Shown here piece by piece: positions 50,340 to 58,720 of a stretch of DNA of 64,000 nucleotides (positions are counted from its first letter, which is position 1; the number at the start of each line of letters is the position of its first letter). The notes below the pieces were generated by a model that had not been told where the DNA came from, searched no databases, and saw only the letters and a list, made by a program, of their open reading frames with translations. Position numbers and translations under genes: made by a program. The DNA comes from Knoellia sp031844405 (lineage in GTDB: Bacteria > Actinomycetota > Actinomycetes > Actinomycetales > Dermatophilaceae): positions 1 to 64,000 of the forward strand of contig JAUZVC010000004.1 of the NCBI GenBank assembly GCA_031844405.1, read 5' to 3'.

Positions 50340-53105
50340 GTGACGTTTCGCGAGGAAGCCGGCCCGATCCTCAATGGCCTCCCGAGCAGCCTCACCGACA
50401 TCGACCCCGAGGAGACCTCGGAGTGGTTGGACTCGCTGGACCAGGTGATCGACGAGGGCGGCCGCCAACGGGCGCGCTACCTCATGCTGCGCCTCCTCGA
50501 ACGCGCCCGCGAGAACCAGATCGGCGTCCCGTCACTCACCGCGACCGACTACGTCAACACCATCGACCAGGAGCAGGAGCCCTGGTTCCCCGGTGACGAG
50601 GAGGTCGAGCGGCAGTACCGCCGCTGGATCCGCTGGAACGCGGCGGTCATGGTGCACCGCGCCCAGCGTCCCGGCGTCGGCGTCGGTGGCCACATCTCGA
50701 CCTACGCGTCGGCCGCGACCCTCTACGAGGTCGGCTTCAACCACTTCTGGCGCGGTCAGGACCACCCCGGTGGCGGCGACCAGATCTTCTTCCAGGGGCA
50801 CGCCTCCCCCGGGATGTATGCCCGCAGCTTCCTCGAGGGCCACCTCGGCGAGACCGACCTCGACGGCTTCCGCCAGGAGAAGAGCCACATCGTCGACGGC
50901 CGCATCCGGGCGCTGTCGTCCTACCCGCACCCGCGGATGATGCCGGACTACTGGCAGTTCCCGACGGTGTCGATGGGCATCGGCCCGATGAACGCGATCT
51001 ACCAGGCGCAGTTCAACAAGTACCTCCACGGCCGCGGCATCAAGGACACGAGCGACCAGCGCGTCTGGGCCTTCCTCGGCGACGGCGAGATGGACGAGCC
51101 GGAGGCGCGCGGCCTCCTGCAGCTCGCGGCATACGAGGAGCTCGACAACCTCACGTTCGTCGTCAACTGCAACCTGCAGCGGCTCGACGGCCCGGTCCGC
51201 GGCAACGGCAAGATCATCCAGGAGCTCGAGGCGTTCTTCCGCGGCGCCGGCTGGAACGTCGTCAAGGTCATCTGGGGCCGCGGCTGGGACCCGCTGCTCG
51301 CCGCCGACCGCGACCACGCCCTGCGGCACATCATGAACACGACGACCGACGGCGACTACCAGACGTTCCGGGCCAACGACGGCGCCTACGTGCGCGAGCA
51401 CTTCTTCGGTCGTGACCCGCGCACCCGCAAGATGGTCGAGGGCCTCACCGACGACCAGATCTGGCACGACCTCCAGCGCGGCGGCCATGACTACCGCAAG
51501 GTCTACGCCGGCTACCAGGCCGCGGTCCACCACACCGGCCAGCCGACGGTCATCCTCGCGCACACCATCAAGGGCTACTCGCTCGGCAAGGGCTTCGCCG
51601 GCCGCAACGCGACGCACCAGATGAAGAAGATGACGGTCGACGACCTCAAGGGCTACCGCGACGTCCTCCGCCTGCCGATCACGGACGCGCAGATCGAGGA
51701 GAACCCCTACCAGCCCCCCTACTTCCACCCCGGCGAGAACGACCCGACGCTCCAGTACATGCTCGAGCGTCGTCGCGAGCTGGGCGGACCGATCCCCGAG
51801 CGCCGCAGCAAGTACACCCAGATCTCGCTGCCGGGCGACGACGCCTACGCGCAGGTCAAGAAGGGCTCGGGCAAGCAGACCATCGCGACGACGATGGCGT
51901 TCGTCCGGCTGCTCAAGGACCTCATGCGCGACAAGGAGTTCGGCAAGCGCGTCGTGCCGATCATCCCCGACGAGGCCCGCACGTTCGGCATGGACAGCTT
52001 CTTCCCGACGCTCAAGATCTACAACCCGCACGGGCAGAACTACACCCCGGTCGACCACGACCTCATGCTCAGCTACCGCGAGTCCGAGCAGGGCCAGATC
52101 CTCCACCTCGGCATCAACGAGGCCGGGTCGGTCGCCGCCTTCACCGCCGCCGCCACGAGCTACTCGACGCACGGCGAGCCGATGATCCCGATCTACATCT
52201 TCTACTCGATGTTCGGGTTCCAGCGCACCGGCGACTCCATCTGGGCGGCCGCCGACCAGATGGCCCGCGGCTTCCTCATCGGTGCCACGGCCGGCCGCAC
52301 GACCCTCACCGGCGAGGGAACGCAGCACGCCGACGGACACTCGCCTCTGCTCGCCTCGACCAACCCGGCCGTCGTCGCCTACGACCCGGCCTACGGCTAC
52401 GAGATCGGGCACATCATGCGCGACGGTCTCGAGCGGATGTACGGCGAGACGCCCGAGGACCTCATCTACTACCTCACCGTCTACAACGAGCCGATCGTCC
52501 AGCCGGCCGAGCCAGAGGGCGTCGACACCGAGGGCATCCTGCGCGGCATGTACCTCCTCGAGAAGGCCGACACCAGCGGCTGGACCCACACGCCGGCGCG
52601 CGCGCAGCTGCTCGCGTCCGGCGTGGGCGTGCCGTGGGCGCTCGAGGCGCAGCGGCTCCTCGCCGACCACTGGGGTGTCGCGGCCGACGTCTGGTCGGTG
52701 ACGTCCTGGGGCGAGCTCCGCCGCGACGGCCTGTCGTGCGACGAGGAGGCCTTCCTCCACCCGGAGAACGAGGCTCGCGTGCCCTACGTCGCGCAGAAGC
52801 TCAAGGACGTCGAGGGCCCGGTGCTCGCGACCTCCGACTACATGCGCGCCGTCCCCGACCAGATCGCGCAGTGGGTCCCCGGCGAGTTCCACTCGCTCGG
52901 CACCGACGGCTTCGGCTTCGCCGACACCCGTCCTGCCGCGCGACGCTTCTTCCACGTCGACGGCCCCTCGCTCGCGGTCCGCACCCTCCAGGTGCTCGCC
53001 GCGCGTGGTGAGGTCCCGGCCGACGTCCCCGGCAAGGCCGCCGAGAAGTACCAGCTCCTCGACGTCCGCGCCGGCACGAGCGGCAACGAGGGCGGCGACA
53101 GCTGA
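50340..53105 (+). CDS. aceE: Pyruvate dehydrogenase E1 component, homodimeric type
   Basis: Thiamin-diphosphate-dependent decarboxylation of pyruvate, feeding acetyl-CoA to the cycle and fatty acids. 921 residues: GHISTYASAATLYEVGFNHF (about 120-139), ThDP/Mg site GDGEMDEPEARGLL with NCNLQRLDGPVRGN (about 245-295), and the C-terminal transketolase half with FQRTGDSIWAAADQ. The GTG at 50340 is chosen for AGAAGGGA 7 nt before it; TTG at 50307 is in frame but lacks an RBS. E2/E3 genes are not in the window. A 14-bp stem terminator follows. Confidence 0.96.
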   Translation: MTFREEAGPILNGLPSSLTDIDPEETSEWLDSLDQVIDEGGRQRARYLMLRLLERARENQIGVPSLTATDYVNTIDQEQEPWFPGDEEVERQYRRWIRWNAAVMVHRAQRPGVGVGGHISTYASAATLYEVGFNHFWRGQDHPGGGDQIFFQGHASPGMYARSFLEGHLGETDLDGFRQEKSHIVDGRIRALSSYPHPRMMPDYWQFPTVSMGIGPMNAIYQAQFNKYLHGRGIKDTSDQRVWAFLGDGEMDEPEARGLLQLAAYEELDNLTFVVNCNLQRLDGPVRGNGKIIQELEAFFRGAGWNVVKVIWGRGWDPLLAADRDHALRHIMNTTTDGDYQTFRANDGAYVREHFFGRDPRTRKMVEGLTDDQIWHDLQRGGHDYRKVYAGYQAAVHHTGQPTVILAHTIKGYSLGKGFAGRNATHQMKKMTVDDLKGYRDVLRLPITDAQIEENPYQPPYFHPGENDPTLQYMLERRRELGGPIPERRSKYTQISLPGDDAYAQVKKGSGKQTIATTMAFVRLLKDLMRDKEFGKRVVPIIPDEARTFGMDSFFPTLKIYNPHGQNYTPVDHDLMLSYRESEQGQILHLGINEAGSVAAFTAAATSYSTHGEPMIPIYIFYSMFGFQRTGDSIWAAADQMARGFLIGATAGRTTLTGEGTQHADGHSPLLASTNPAVVAYDPAYGYEIGHIMRDGLERMYGETPEDLIYYLTVYNEPIVQPAEPEGVDTEGILRGMYLLEKADTSGWTHTPARAQLLASGVGVPWALEAQRLLADHWGVAADVWSVTSWGELRRDGLSCDEEAFLHPENEARVPYVAQKLKDVEGPVLATSDYMRAVPDQIAQWVPGEFHSLGTDGFGFADTRPAARRFFHVDGPSLAVRTLQVLAARGEVPADVPGKAAEKYQLLDVRAGTSGNEGGDS

Positions 53106-53124
53106 CCCTCACCCGTCCGGTCGC

Positions 53125-53158
53125 CTGCGCCCGTCACCCTCCGTGGTGGCGGGCGCAG
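53125..53158 (+). terminator. aceE terminator hairpin
   Basis: CTGCGCCCGTCACC (53125-53138) with GGTGGCGGGCGCAG (53145-53158); 13 of 14 Watson-Crick pairs plus one wobble; 6-nt loop. Twenty bases after the aceE stop. Confidence 0.8.
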
Positions 53159-53167
53159 CCGTTCTCC

Positions 53168-53205
53168 GTATGCCGTGCCACGCCCTCCTCGGTATGCCGT
53201 GCCAC
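53168..53205. repeat. Direct repeat of GTATGCCGTGCCAC
   Basis: Identical 14-mers at 53168-53181 and 53192-53205 in the convergent gap after aceE. Each contains the over-represented GTATGCC. Confidence 0.8.
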
Positions 53206-53247
53206 ACCGTCCCTCATCGGGTCAGCGCCGAGCGAGTCACGGACCGG

Positions 53248-53296
53248 CGAGCGAGCCAGTCCCGGCTGCCTCGCTCGCCAAGGTCTGGCTCGCTCG
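53248..53296. repeat. 12-bp inverted repeat in the aceE/response-regulator gap
   Basis: CGAGCGAGCCAG (53248-53259) and its complement (53285-53296), inside an outer pair GGTCAGC (53220-53226) / GCTGACC (53301-53307). Could form a branched stem. Confidence 0.65.
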
Positions 53297-53309
53297 AGCA
53301 GCTGACCGG

Positions 53310-53330
53310 CCCGGCGGGGCCCCCGCCGGG
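53310..53330 (-). terminator. Terminator hairpin of the two-component/ABC unit
   Basis: CCCGGCGGGG and CCCCGCCGGG flank one C; 10-bp perfect stem 20 bp after the response-regulator stop. Confidence 0.7.
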
Positions 53331-53350
53331 GGCCCGCTCAGGCTCGCGGG

Positions 53351-53974
53351 TCAGAGCCAGCCGCGGTCGCGGGCGTGGACGGCTGCCTCGCCCCGGGTCG
53401 AGGTGCCGGTCTTGGCCATCGCCGACGACAGGTGGTTGCGGACCGTCCCCTCGGACAGGTGGACGGCACGCGCCACGACGGCGACCGGTGCGCCACCGAG
53501 GGTCGCCCGCAGCACGTCCTGCTCGCGCGGCGTGAGCGGGTTCGCGCCCTCGATGAGCGACTCTGCCGCCAGCGCGCCGTCGACGACCCGCTCCCCCGCA
53601 TGCACTCTGCGCACGGCGGCAGCGAGCTCGGAGGCCGGGGTGTCCTTGACGACGAAGCCGGCCGCGCCTGCCTCGAGCGCCCGCCGGACGAACCCGGGGC
53701 GTCCGAAGGTCGTCACGACGAGGGCCCTCGTCGGCAGGCCCGACGCCGCGATGGCCCGGCACACCTCGATGCCGTCGAGCCCGGGCATCTCGACGTCGAC
53801 GAGGGCGACGTCGACGTCGTGCTCGCGCAGCAGCCCGAGCACCTCGTCCCCGCGCCCGGCCTCGGCCACGACGGTGAGGTCCGGCTCCAGGTCGAGCAGG
53901 GTGACGATCGCACCGCGCACGAGCGCCTGGTCGTCGGCGACGAGGACGCGGATGGGAGGGAGGTCGTCACTCAC
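53351..53974 (-). CDS. NarL/LuxR-type response regulator
   Basis: 207 residues. Receiver domain with phosphoacceptor Asp60 in VALVDVEMPGLDG and the Lys of FVVKDTP (about 108-114); C-terminal LuxR helix-turn-helix NPLTPREQDVLR, VAVVARAVHLSEGTVRNHLSSAMAKTG. It should be phosphorylated by the adjacent kinase and act on DNA. GTG overlaps the kinase stop (GTGA). Probable target is the ABC unit itself, judged from co-location. Confidence 0.95.
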   Translation of the reverse strand: MSDDLPPIRVLVADDQALVRGAIVTLLDLEPDLTVVAEAGRGDEVLGLLREHDVDVALVDVEMPGLDGIEVCRAIAASGLPTRALVVTTFGRPGFVRRALEAGAAGFVVKDTPASELAAAVRRVHAGERVVDGALAAESLIEGANPLTPREQDVLRATLGGAPVAVVARAVHLSEGTVRNHLSSAMAKTGTSTRGEAAVHARDRGWL

Positions 53975-55068
53975 AGGGTCACCTCGAGCCTCGTGCCCGG
54001 TGCCGCGTCGACCACCCGCAGCACTCCCCCGGCCGCGTCGACGCGCTCGCGCACGCCGCGCAGACCATTGCCCTCGCGCAGCCCGGAGGTTCCCCGGCCG
54101 TCGTCCTCGACGGTGAGGGACGACGGGCCCAGGGCCACACGGCATACGGAGGCTTCGCTGTGGCGCACGACGTTGGTGACCGCCTCGCGCAGGACCCACG
54201 CGAGGACGACGCGGTGGCGCGGGTCGACGACGGTGAGGTCCTCGGGCAGGTGCGCCGTGATGCCGGCCGCGGCGAGAACCCTTGCGGCAGAGGCGATCTC
54301 GTCGTCCAGGCGGGCGGAGCGGATGCCGCCCACCGCGGCACGCACCTCCGCGAGCGCCTGCCGGCTCAGCGCGGCGACCTCGGCGATCTCGCGTTGCGCA
54401 CGCTCAGGGTCGGTGGCGACGAGCCGCTCGGCGACGTCGGCCTTGAGGCTCATCGCGGTGAGGGTGTGGCCGACGACGTCGTGGACGTCGCGGGCGAGCC
54501 GGTCGCGCTCGGCCGAGAGGGACAGCTCGGCGGCGAGCTCGTCGTGGAGGATGCTGCGCCGCTCGATGGTCCGGACGACGGCGGTGACGACGGCGACGAG
54601 GATGACGATGCCGGGGAGGTACCACGTGTCCGCGAGTTCGCTCGAGACCGACGTGAGCCAGACCGTGAGCCCCACGACGACGACGGTGAGACCGACCGCC
54701 GCCCACATCGGCAGGACGAACATCGCGAGCGCGACGAGGTAGGGCCCACCACCGACCGAGGCGGGGCCGACGAGCACGTGGACGAGGACGCAGATCGCCA
54801 CGAGCACGGCGAGGTGGGCGAGGCCGCCGCGCAGCACCTCCTGCTCGGAGCGGGCGCGGCCCATCGCCCGGAAGCCGTGGAGGTAGACGACCGCGAAGAG
54901 GACGAAGAGGACGACCCCCGCCACGACCCGCGGGCGGCTCGCCCCGCTGTCGACGACGCCGGCGACGGGGAAGGCGAGGAAGACGAGCCAGACCCCGCCC
55001 ATGACCCACCCCCAGCGCTGCCAGGGATGGGCCACGGGCGGGTTCGCCGCCGAGCCGGGGCCGGTCAC
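53971..55068 (-). CDS. DesK-like membrane histidine kinase
   Basis: 365 residues with about five transmembrane helices (about 22-42, 48-65, 83-103, 110-140, 150-165). A HisKA_3 dimerisation domain follows with ERDRLARDVHDVVGHTLTAM (His196), and an HATPase domain with REAVTNVVRHS and DDGRGTSGLREGNGLRGVRERV. No extracellular sensor domain, so it probably senses the membrane or its partner transporter. Overlaps of 4 bp on both sides tie it to the permease and regulator. Confidence 0.94.
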   Translation of the reverse strand: MTGPGSAANPPVAHPWQRWGWVMGGVWLVFLAFPVAGVVDSGASRPRVVAGVVLFVLFAVVYLHGFRAMGRARSEQEVLRGGLAHLAVLVAICVLVHVLVGPASVGGGPYLVALAMFVLPMWAAVGLTVVVVGLTVWLTSVSSELADTWYLPGIVILVAVVTAVVRTIERRSILHDELAAELSLSAERDRLARDVHDVVGHTLTAMSLKADVAERLVATDPERAQREIAEVAALSRQALAEVRAAVGGIRSARLDDEIASAARVLAAAGITAHLPEDLTVVDPRHRVVLAWVLREAVTNVVRHSEASVCRVALGPSSLTVEDDGRGTSGLREGNGLRGVRERVDAAGGVLRVVDAAPGTRLEVTL

Positions 55069-55850
55069 TGCCGCCCGCGGCTGCGGCGCACGAGCCAGAT
55101 CGCGAGCACCGCGAGAGTCGTCGTCCACGCCGCAACGTTAGCCACCGACATCCACAACGCCTCGGAGACGAGGTTGCCGTCGGCGTCGATGACCGAGCCA
55201 CCGGTGAGCGGGTAGCGGGCGAGCGAGACATACCCGTAGAGCGGGGTGCCCCGGGCGATGTCGAGCAGCACCCCGCTCAGCGGGAAGAAGATGTTGCCGA
55301 GGAAGCCCAGGACGACGAGCGAGCCGGACGCGGCCGACACCGCCGCCTCGGACCGGAACGCGAGCCCGAAGACGAGACCGTAGAGCGCGAAGAGCACGGC
55401 GCCGACGACGAGGATGACCGCGCTGCCCAGCCACGCGGCCACCGTGCCCTCGGCGCCGGTGAGGAGCCCGAGGACGTAGACGACGACGATCGGCAGGGCC
55501 GCGACGGCGAGCGCGACGACCGCCTTCGTCGCGACGTAGGTGGAGTCGCGCAGCGGGGTGAGCCCGAGCTGGCGGCCCCAGCCCTGCATCCGCTCGACCG
55601 CGGCAGTGCCGCCGATGCCGACGGTCGCCGTGACCGCGCCGTAGGCGGCCATCGAGATCATGACGTAGAGCGCGACGTTGCCGTTGCCCGCGCGCTCCTG
55701 CGAGTAGCCGGCGCTGGCACCGAAGAGGAGGTACATGAAGCCGGGAAGCCCGACGACGAAGAACATCGTCACGAGGTCGCGCAGCGTCCGCCGCAGCTCG
55801 ATCCGTGCGTATGCCGTCCGCTCGCCTCGCGTGACCGGGATGGCGCTCAT
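55065..55850 (-). CDS. ABC-2 type transporter permease
   Basis: 261 residues with six predicted membrane helices (about 28-45, 62-82, 105-130, 135-160, 168-190, 228-250). Matches the ABC-2 exporter permease family of drug/antibiotic and lipid exporters. Cargo unknown. ATG overlaps the ATPase stop. Confidence 0.9.
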   Translation of the reverse strand: MSAIPVTRGERTAYARIELRRTLRDLVTMFFVVGLPGFMYLLFGASAGYSQERAGNGNVALYVMISMAAYGAVTATVGIGGTAAVERMQGWGRQLGLTPLRDSTYVATKAVVALAVAALPIVVVYVLGLLTGAEGTVAAWLGSAVILVVGAVLFALYGLVFGLAFRSEAAVSAASGSLVVLGFLGNIFFPLSGVLLDIARGTPLYGYVSLARYPLTGGSVIDADGNLVSEALWMSVANVAAWTTTLAVLAIWLVRRSRGRQ

Positions 55851-56809
55851 GCCGCTGCTCCTTCGGTGGTGGGGGTCGAGGGCCCGATGGGGCTCGTGGA
55901 CCCGGTGAGGGTGAGGAAGGCCGACTCGAGCGAGCCGGTGGTGATCTCGACGTCCCTGGCGTCGAGAGTGGTGAGGAGGGTGCGGGCGACGGCGTCGGAG
56001 TCCGACGTCGTCACGGTGAGCCGGTCGCCGTCGACGCGCACGTCGTGCACTGCCGCGAGGGTGCGCAGCTCAGCAGCCGCGGGCCCGACGACCTCGGGCG
56101 CGAGCCGGGCGGCGACGGTCCGACCGAGCGCGGTGGCGCGGATGACGTCTGCGGGCCCGTCGGCGACGACCGTGCCGCCTGCCACGAGGACGATCCGGCT
56201 GGCGAAGTCGTCGGCCTCCTCGAGGTAGTGCGTGGCGAACACGACGGTGCGGCCCTGCGCGGCCTCGGCGTGCATCGCGTCCCAGAAGGCGCGCCGGGCG
56301 GCGACGTCCATGCCGGCCGTCGGCTCGTCGAGGACGAGCAGCTCGGGGTCGGGCAGGAGGGCGAGCGCGAAGCGGAGCCGCTGCTGCTCGCCGCCGGAGC
56401 AGAGCGAGACCCGGCGCCCGGCGATGGCCTCCAGGCTCGCGCGGCGCAGGACGTCCTCGACCGGGACGTGGACGGCATACGTGCTCGCGACGAGCTCGGC
56501 GGTCTCGCGCACGGTGAGGTCGCGCAGGAGTCCCCCGGTCTGGAGGACGGCCGCGATGCGGCCGGCCCGCACGGCCTCGCGCGGTGACCCGCCGAGGACC
56601 CTGACCTCGCCGGAGGTGGGTGTCGTGAGACCGAGGAGCAGGTCGAGGGTCGTCGTCTTGCCGGCGCCGTTGGGCCCGAGCAGCGCGACGACCTCGCCGG
56701 TCCCGATCGTGAGGTCGATCCCCCGGACCGCGCGGACGGTGCCCGTGCGACCGGGGAACGACTTGGTGAGGGCCGTCAGCTCGACGGCCGGGTGCTGTGG
56801 TGAGGTCAT
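55847..56809 (-). CDS. ABC transporter ATP-binding protein
   Basis: 320 residues. Walker A GPNGAGKTT (45-53), Q-loop around VLQTGGLLRDLTVRET, signature CSGGEQQRL (the C variant of LSGGQ), Walker B LLVLDEPTAGMD and the switch His in FATHYLEEAD; a 90-residue C-terminal DrrA-like domain follows. Drives the adjacent permease. ATG has GGAGG only 1 nt upstream, poor spacing, so the exact start or leader is uncertain. First gene of ATPase-permease-kinase-regulator. TGACATCTGTCA (56871-56882) upstream is a small dyad that may be an operator. Confidence 0.93.
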   Translation of the reverse strand: MTSPQHPAVELTALTKSFPGRTGTVRAVRGIDLTIGTGEVVALLGPNGAGKTTTLDLLLGLTTPTSGEVRVLGGSPREAVRAGRIAAVLQTGGLLRDLTVRETAELVASTYAVHVPVEDVLRRASLEAIAGRRVSLCSGGEQQRLRFALALLPDPELLVLDEPTAGMDVAARRAFWDAMHAEAAQGRTVVFATHYLEEADDFASRIVLVAGGTVVADGPADVIRATALGRTVAARLAPEVVGPAAAELRTLAAVHDVRVDGDRLTVTTSDSDAVARTLLTTLDARDVEITTGSLESAFLTLTGSTSPIGPSTPTTEGAAA

Positions 56810-56963
56810 GCCTCCAAGGCTCCGCCGCGGACCGGTGTCGGCGACAGTGCCGGACGCCACGACCTCACCGTGACATCTGTCAGGGGTCGGCGGGGCAGGA
56901 GCTCCGCGCGGGCTCGACGCGGGTGTCGGGCTGGTCGCCGACGACGCCCACCACGGCGACGCG

Positions 56964-57380
56964 TCAGGCGCTACGACGTCGCAGCCCGAGCCAGGCCATG
57001 CAGACCGCCCCGGCGAAGCCCGCGGCGAAGACGGTCGTCGCCAGCGGGTCGCGGCGTTCCGGCCAGAGCGGCGACTCGCGCTCCACGAGGTAGCCGAAGA
57101 CCATGACCGCGCCGAGGGCGCCGAGGGTGCGCCGCGCTCGCGGGCTCCCGTCGCGTGCGAGCGCGACGACGGCTGCCGCCTGGGTCGCCATCATGACGTT
57201 GGGCGCCGACTGGCCCGTGCCGAGCACGAGCGCGTTGCGCACGAGGTGGTCGTGCGGCAGGTTCCAGTGGCCCGGCAGGGGGTCCGACGGGCGACCCCGC
57301 CGCACCGCGACCACCTCGCCGGCCAGGCCTGCGGCGAGCTGCGATGCCGCGGCAACCACCAGTGCGGTGTCGCGTTCCAT
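56964..57380 (-). CDS. Unrecognised small membrane protein
   Basis: 138 residues with an N-terminal hydrophobic segment (LVVAAASQLAAGLAGEVVAV), a polar stretch containing GHWNLPHDHLVRNALVLGTG, and two more hydrophobic helices (about 55-75 and 95-130). No known motif. It lies between the glpQ terminator and the ABC unit, alone on its transcript. Confidence 0.7.
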   Translation of the reverse strand: MERDTALVVAAASQLAAGLAGEVVAVRRGRPSDPLPGHWNLPHDHLVRNALVLGTGQSAPNVMMATQAAAVVALARDGSPRARRTLGALGAVMVFGYLVERESPLWPERRDPLATTVFAAGFAGAVCMAWLGLRRRSA

Positions 57381-57414
57381 CCCTCCAGTGTGCTGTCCTC
57401 GACGGCGGCCGGCG

Positions 57415-57441
57415 GGCGATCCGCGGAAGTCGCGGACCGCC
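57415..57441 (-). terminator. Terminator hairpin of the glycerophosphodiesterase gene
   Basis: GGCGATCCGCG and CGCGGACCGCC around GAAGT; 11-bp stem with one T-G or A-C mismatch, ending 19 bp from the glpQ stop. Confidence 0.7.
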
Positions 57442-57459
57442 CTCCGGCTCGGCACGCCC

Positions 57460-58587
57460 TCACTCGTCGAGGAACTCCGAACGGGCCGAGACGCAGATGT
57501 CGGGCTGGTCGCAGAAGACGCCGTCGACACCGGCCTCGAAGTAGCGCGTCACCTCGTCACCCATGCGGCCGTGCGCGGCCGGGTCGGTGCCGACGCGGTA
57601 GTCGACCGGGAGGAACTGGTTCTCGGCGCGGAAGGTCCACGGCGTGACGTCGAGCCCGACCCGGTGCGCATCGGCGACGAGCGACGTCGGTGAGCCGAGG
57701 GTGCCGTCGCCGCGGCGCGGGATGACCCGGCTCTTCTCCACGCCGAGACCGTCGATGTCCTTGACGAGCTGCTTGAGGCTCGCCGGTGCGATGAGGTCGG
57801 TGTAGGTGCGCGGGTCACCCTGGGCCTCGAGGTCGTAGGGCCGTCCGCTCGCGCTCACGAGGAAGACGAGGTTCGCCTTGTAGCCGAGCTCGTCGTCGAG
57901 TCGGACGAGCGGGGTGAGCTCGAAGCTCTGCACCCAGACGGCGGCGTTGGGCCGGTTGAGACCGAAGGCGTCGAGCTCCTCGAGCAGGGCGGCCTCCGGG
58001 TCGAAGCCCGCCTCGTGGAGGAAGGTCGAGTGCTTGATCTCGGGGATGACGCCGATGGTGCGACCGGTCTCGGCGCTCAGCTGCTGGCGCAGCGCGAGCA
58101 CCTCGCTCAACGTGGGCACCTCGAACTGGCCGTCGTAGCTCGCGCTCTCGGTGCGAACTGCCGGGATGCGCTCCTCGGCCCGCAGCGTCTTGAGCTCGGC
58201 GAGCGTGAAGTCCTCCACCCACCAGCCGGTCGTCGCCCTGCCGTCGAGCTGCTTGGTGACGCGGCGGTCGGCGAACTCCGGGTGCGCGGCGACGTCGGTC
58301 GTGCCACCGATCTCGGGCTCGTGCCGGTCGACGAGCACGCCGTCCTTCGTCATGACGAGGTCGGGCTCGATGTAGTCGGCGCCCTGCTGCACGGCGAGGC
58401 GGTAGGCCGCGAGCGTGTGCTCCGGACGGTAGCCCGAGGCGCCACGGTGGGCGTGCACGAGGGGCTCGGCGAGCTTGGCCCTGCCGTTGGACGACGGGGG
58501 TGCGTCGGCGCCGGCGGGCGCCGTCGCGGCGACGGACGTGAGGGCCACACCGGCCGCGAGGACAACGGAGATCAGAGGTCTCATCAT
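57460..58587 (-). CDS. glpQ: Secreted glycerophosphodiester phosphodiesterase
   Basis: Hydrolyses glycerophosphodiesters to glycerol-3-phosphate and an alcohol outside the cell. 375 residues with a signal peptide (MMRPLISVVLAAGVALTS, cleavage after AGADA near 29). GDPD motifs: HAHRGASGYRPEHTLAAYRLA (catalytic His), YIEPDLVMTKDGVLVDRHEPE (metal Glu/Asp and second His) and PEIKHSTFL. TACGTT (58595-58600) is 7 nt before the ATG. Divergent from argG; phosphate control is possible but no Pho box was recognised. Confidence 0.93.
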   Translation of the reverse strand: MMRPLISVVLAAGVALTSVAATAPAGADAPPSSNGRAKLAEPLVHAHRGASGYRPEHTLAAYRLAVQQGADYIEPDLVMTKDGVLVDRHEPEIGGTTDVAAHPEFADRRVTKQLDGRATTGWWVEDFTLAELKTLRAEERIPAVRTESASYDGQFEVPTLSEVLALRQQLSAETGRTIGVIPEIKHSTFLHEAGFDPEAALLEELDAFGLNRPNAAVWVQSFELTPLVRLDDELGYKANLVFLVSASGRPYDLEAQGDPRTYTDLIAPASLKQLVKDIDGLGVEKSRVIPRRGDGTLGSPTSLVADAHRVGLDVTPWTFRAENQFLPVDYRVGTDPAAHGRMGDEVTRYFEAGVDGVFCDQPDICVSARSEFLDE

Positions 58588-58594
58588 GTCCGCC

Positions 58595-58600
58595 AACGTA
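58595..58600 (-). promoter_or_regulatory. Leaderless-type -10 of glpQ
   Basis: Minus-strand TACGTT, 7 nt, ATG; no -35 recognised. Confidence 0.5.
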
Positions 58601-58690
58601 GGGCGGTTCGGGTGATCCCGCCTGTCGAGGACGTGGACGACAGGTGACGGGGGCACGTCCGGCGAGCCACGGCATACACGCCGGTTTGTG

Positions 58691-58720
58691 GTTATGCGCT
58701 CGGCTGTATAGTCTTGCAGC
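58691..58720 (+). promoter_or_regulatory. argG promoter with ArgR-like word
   Basis: -10 TATAGT (58707-58712) is 8 nt before the GTG, implying a leaderless mRNA. ATAGTCTTGCA (58708-58718) is the reverse complement of TGCAAGACTAT found before argC. An ArgR dimer site here would cover the -10. Confidence 0.55.
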
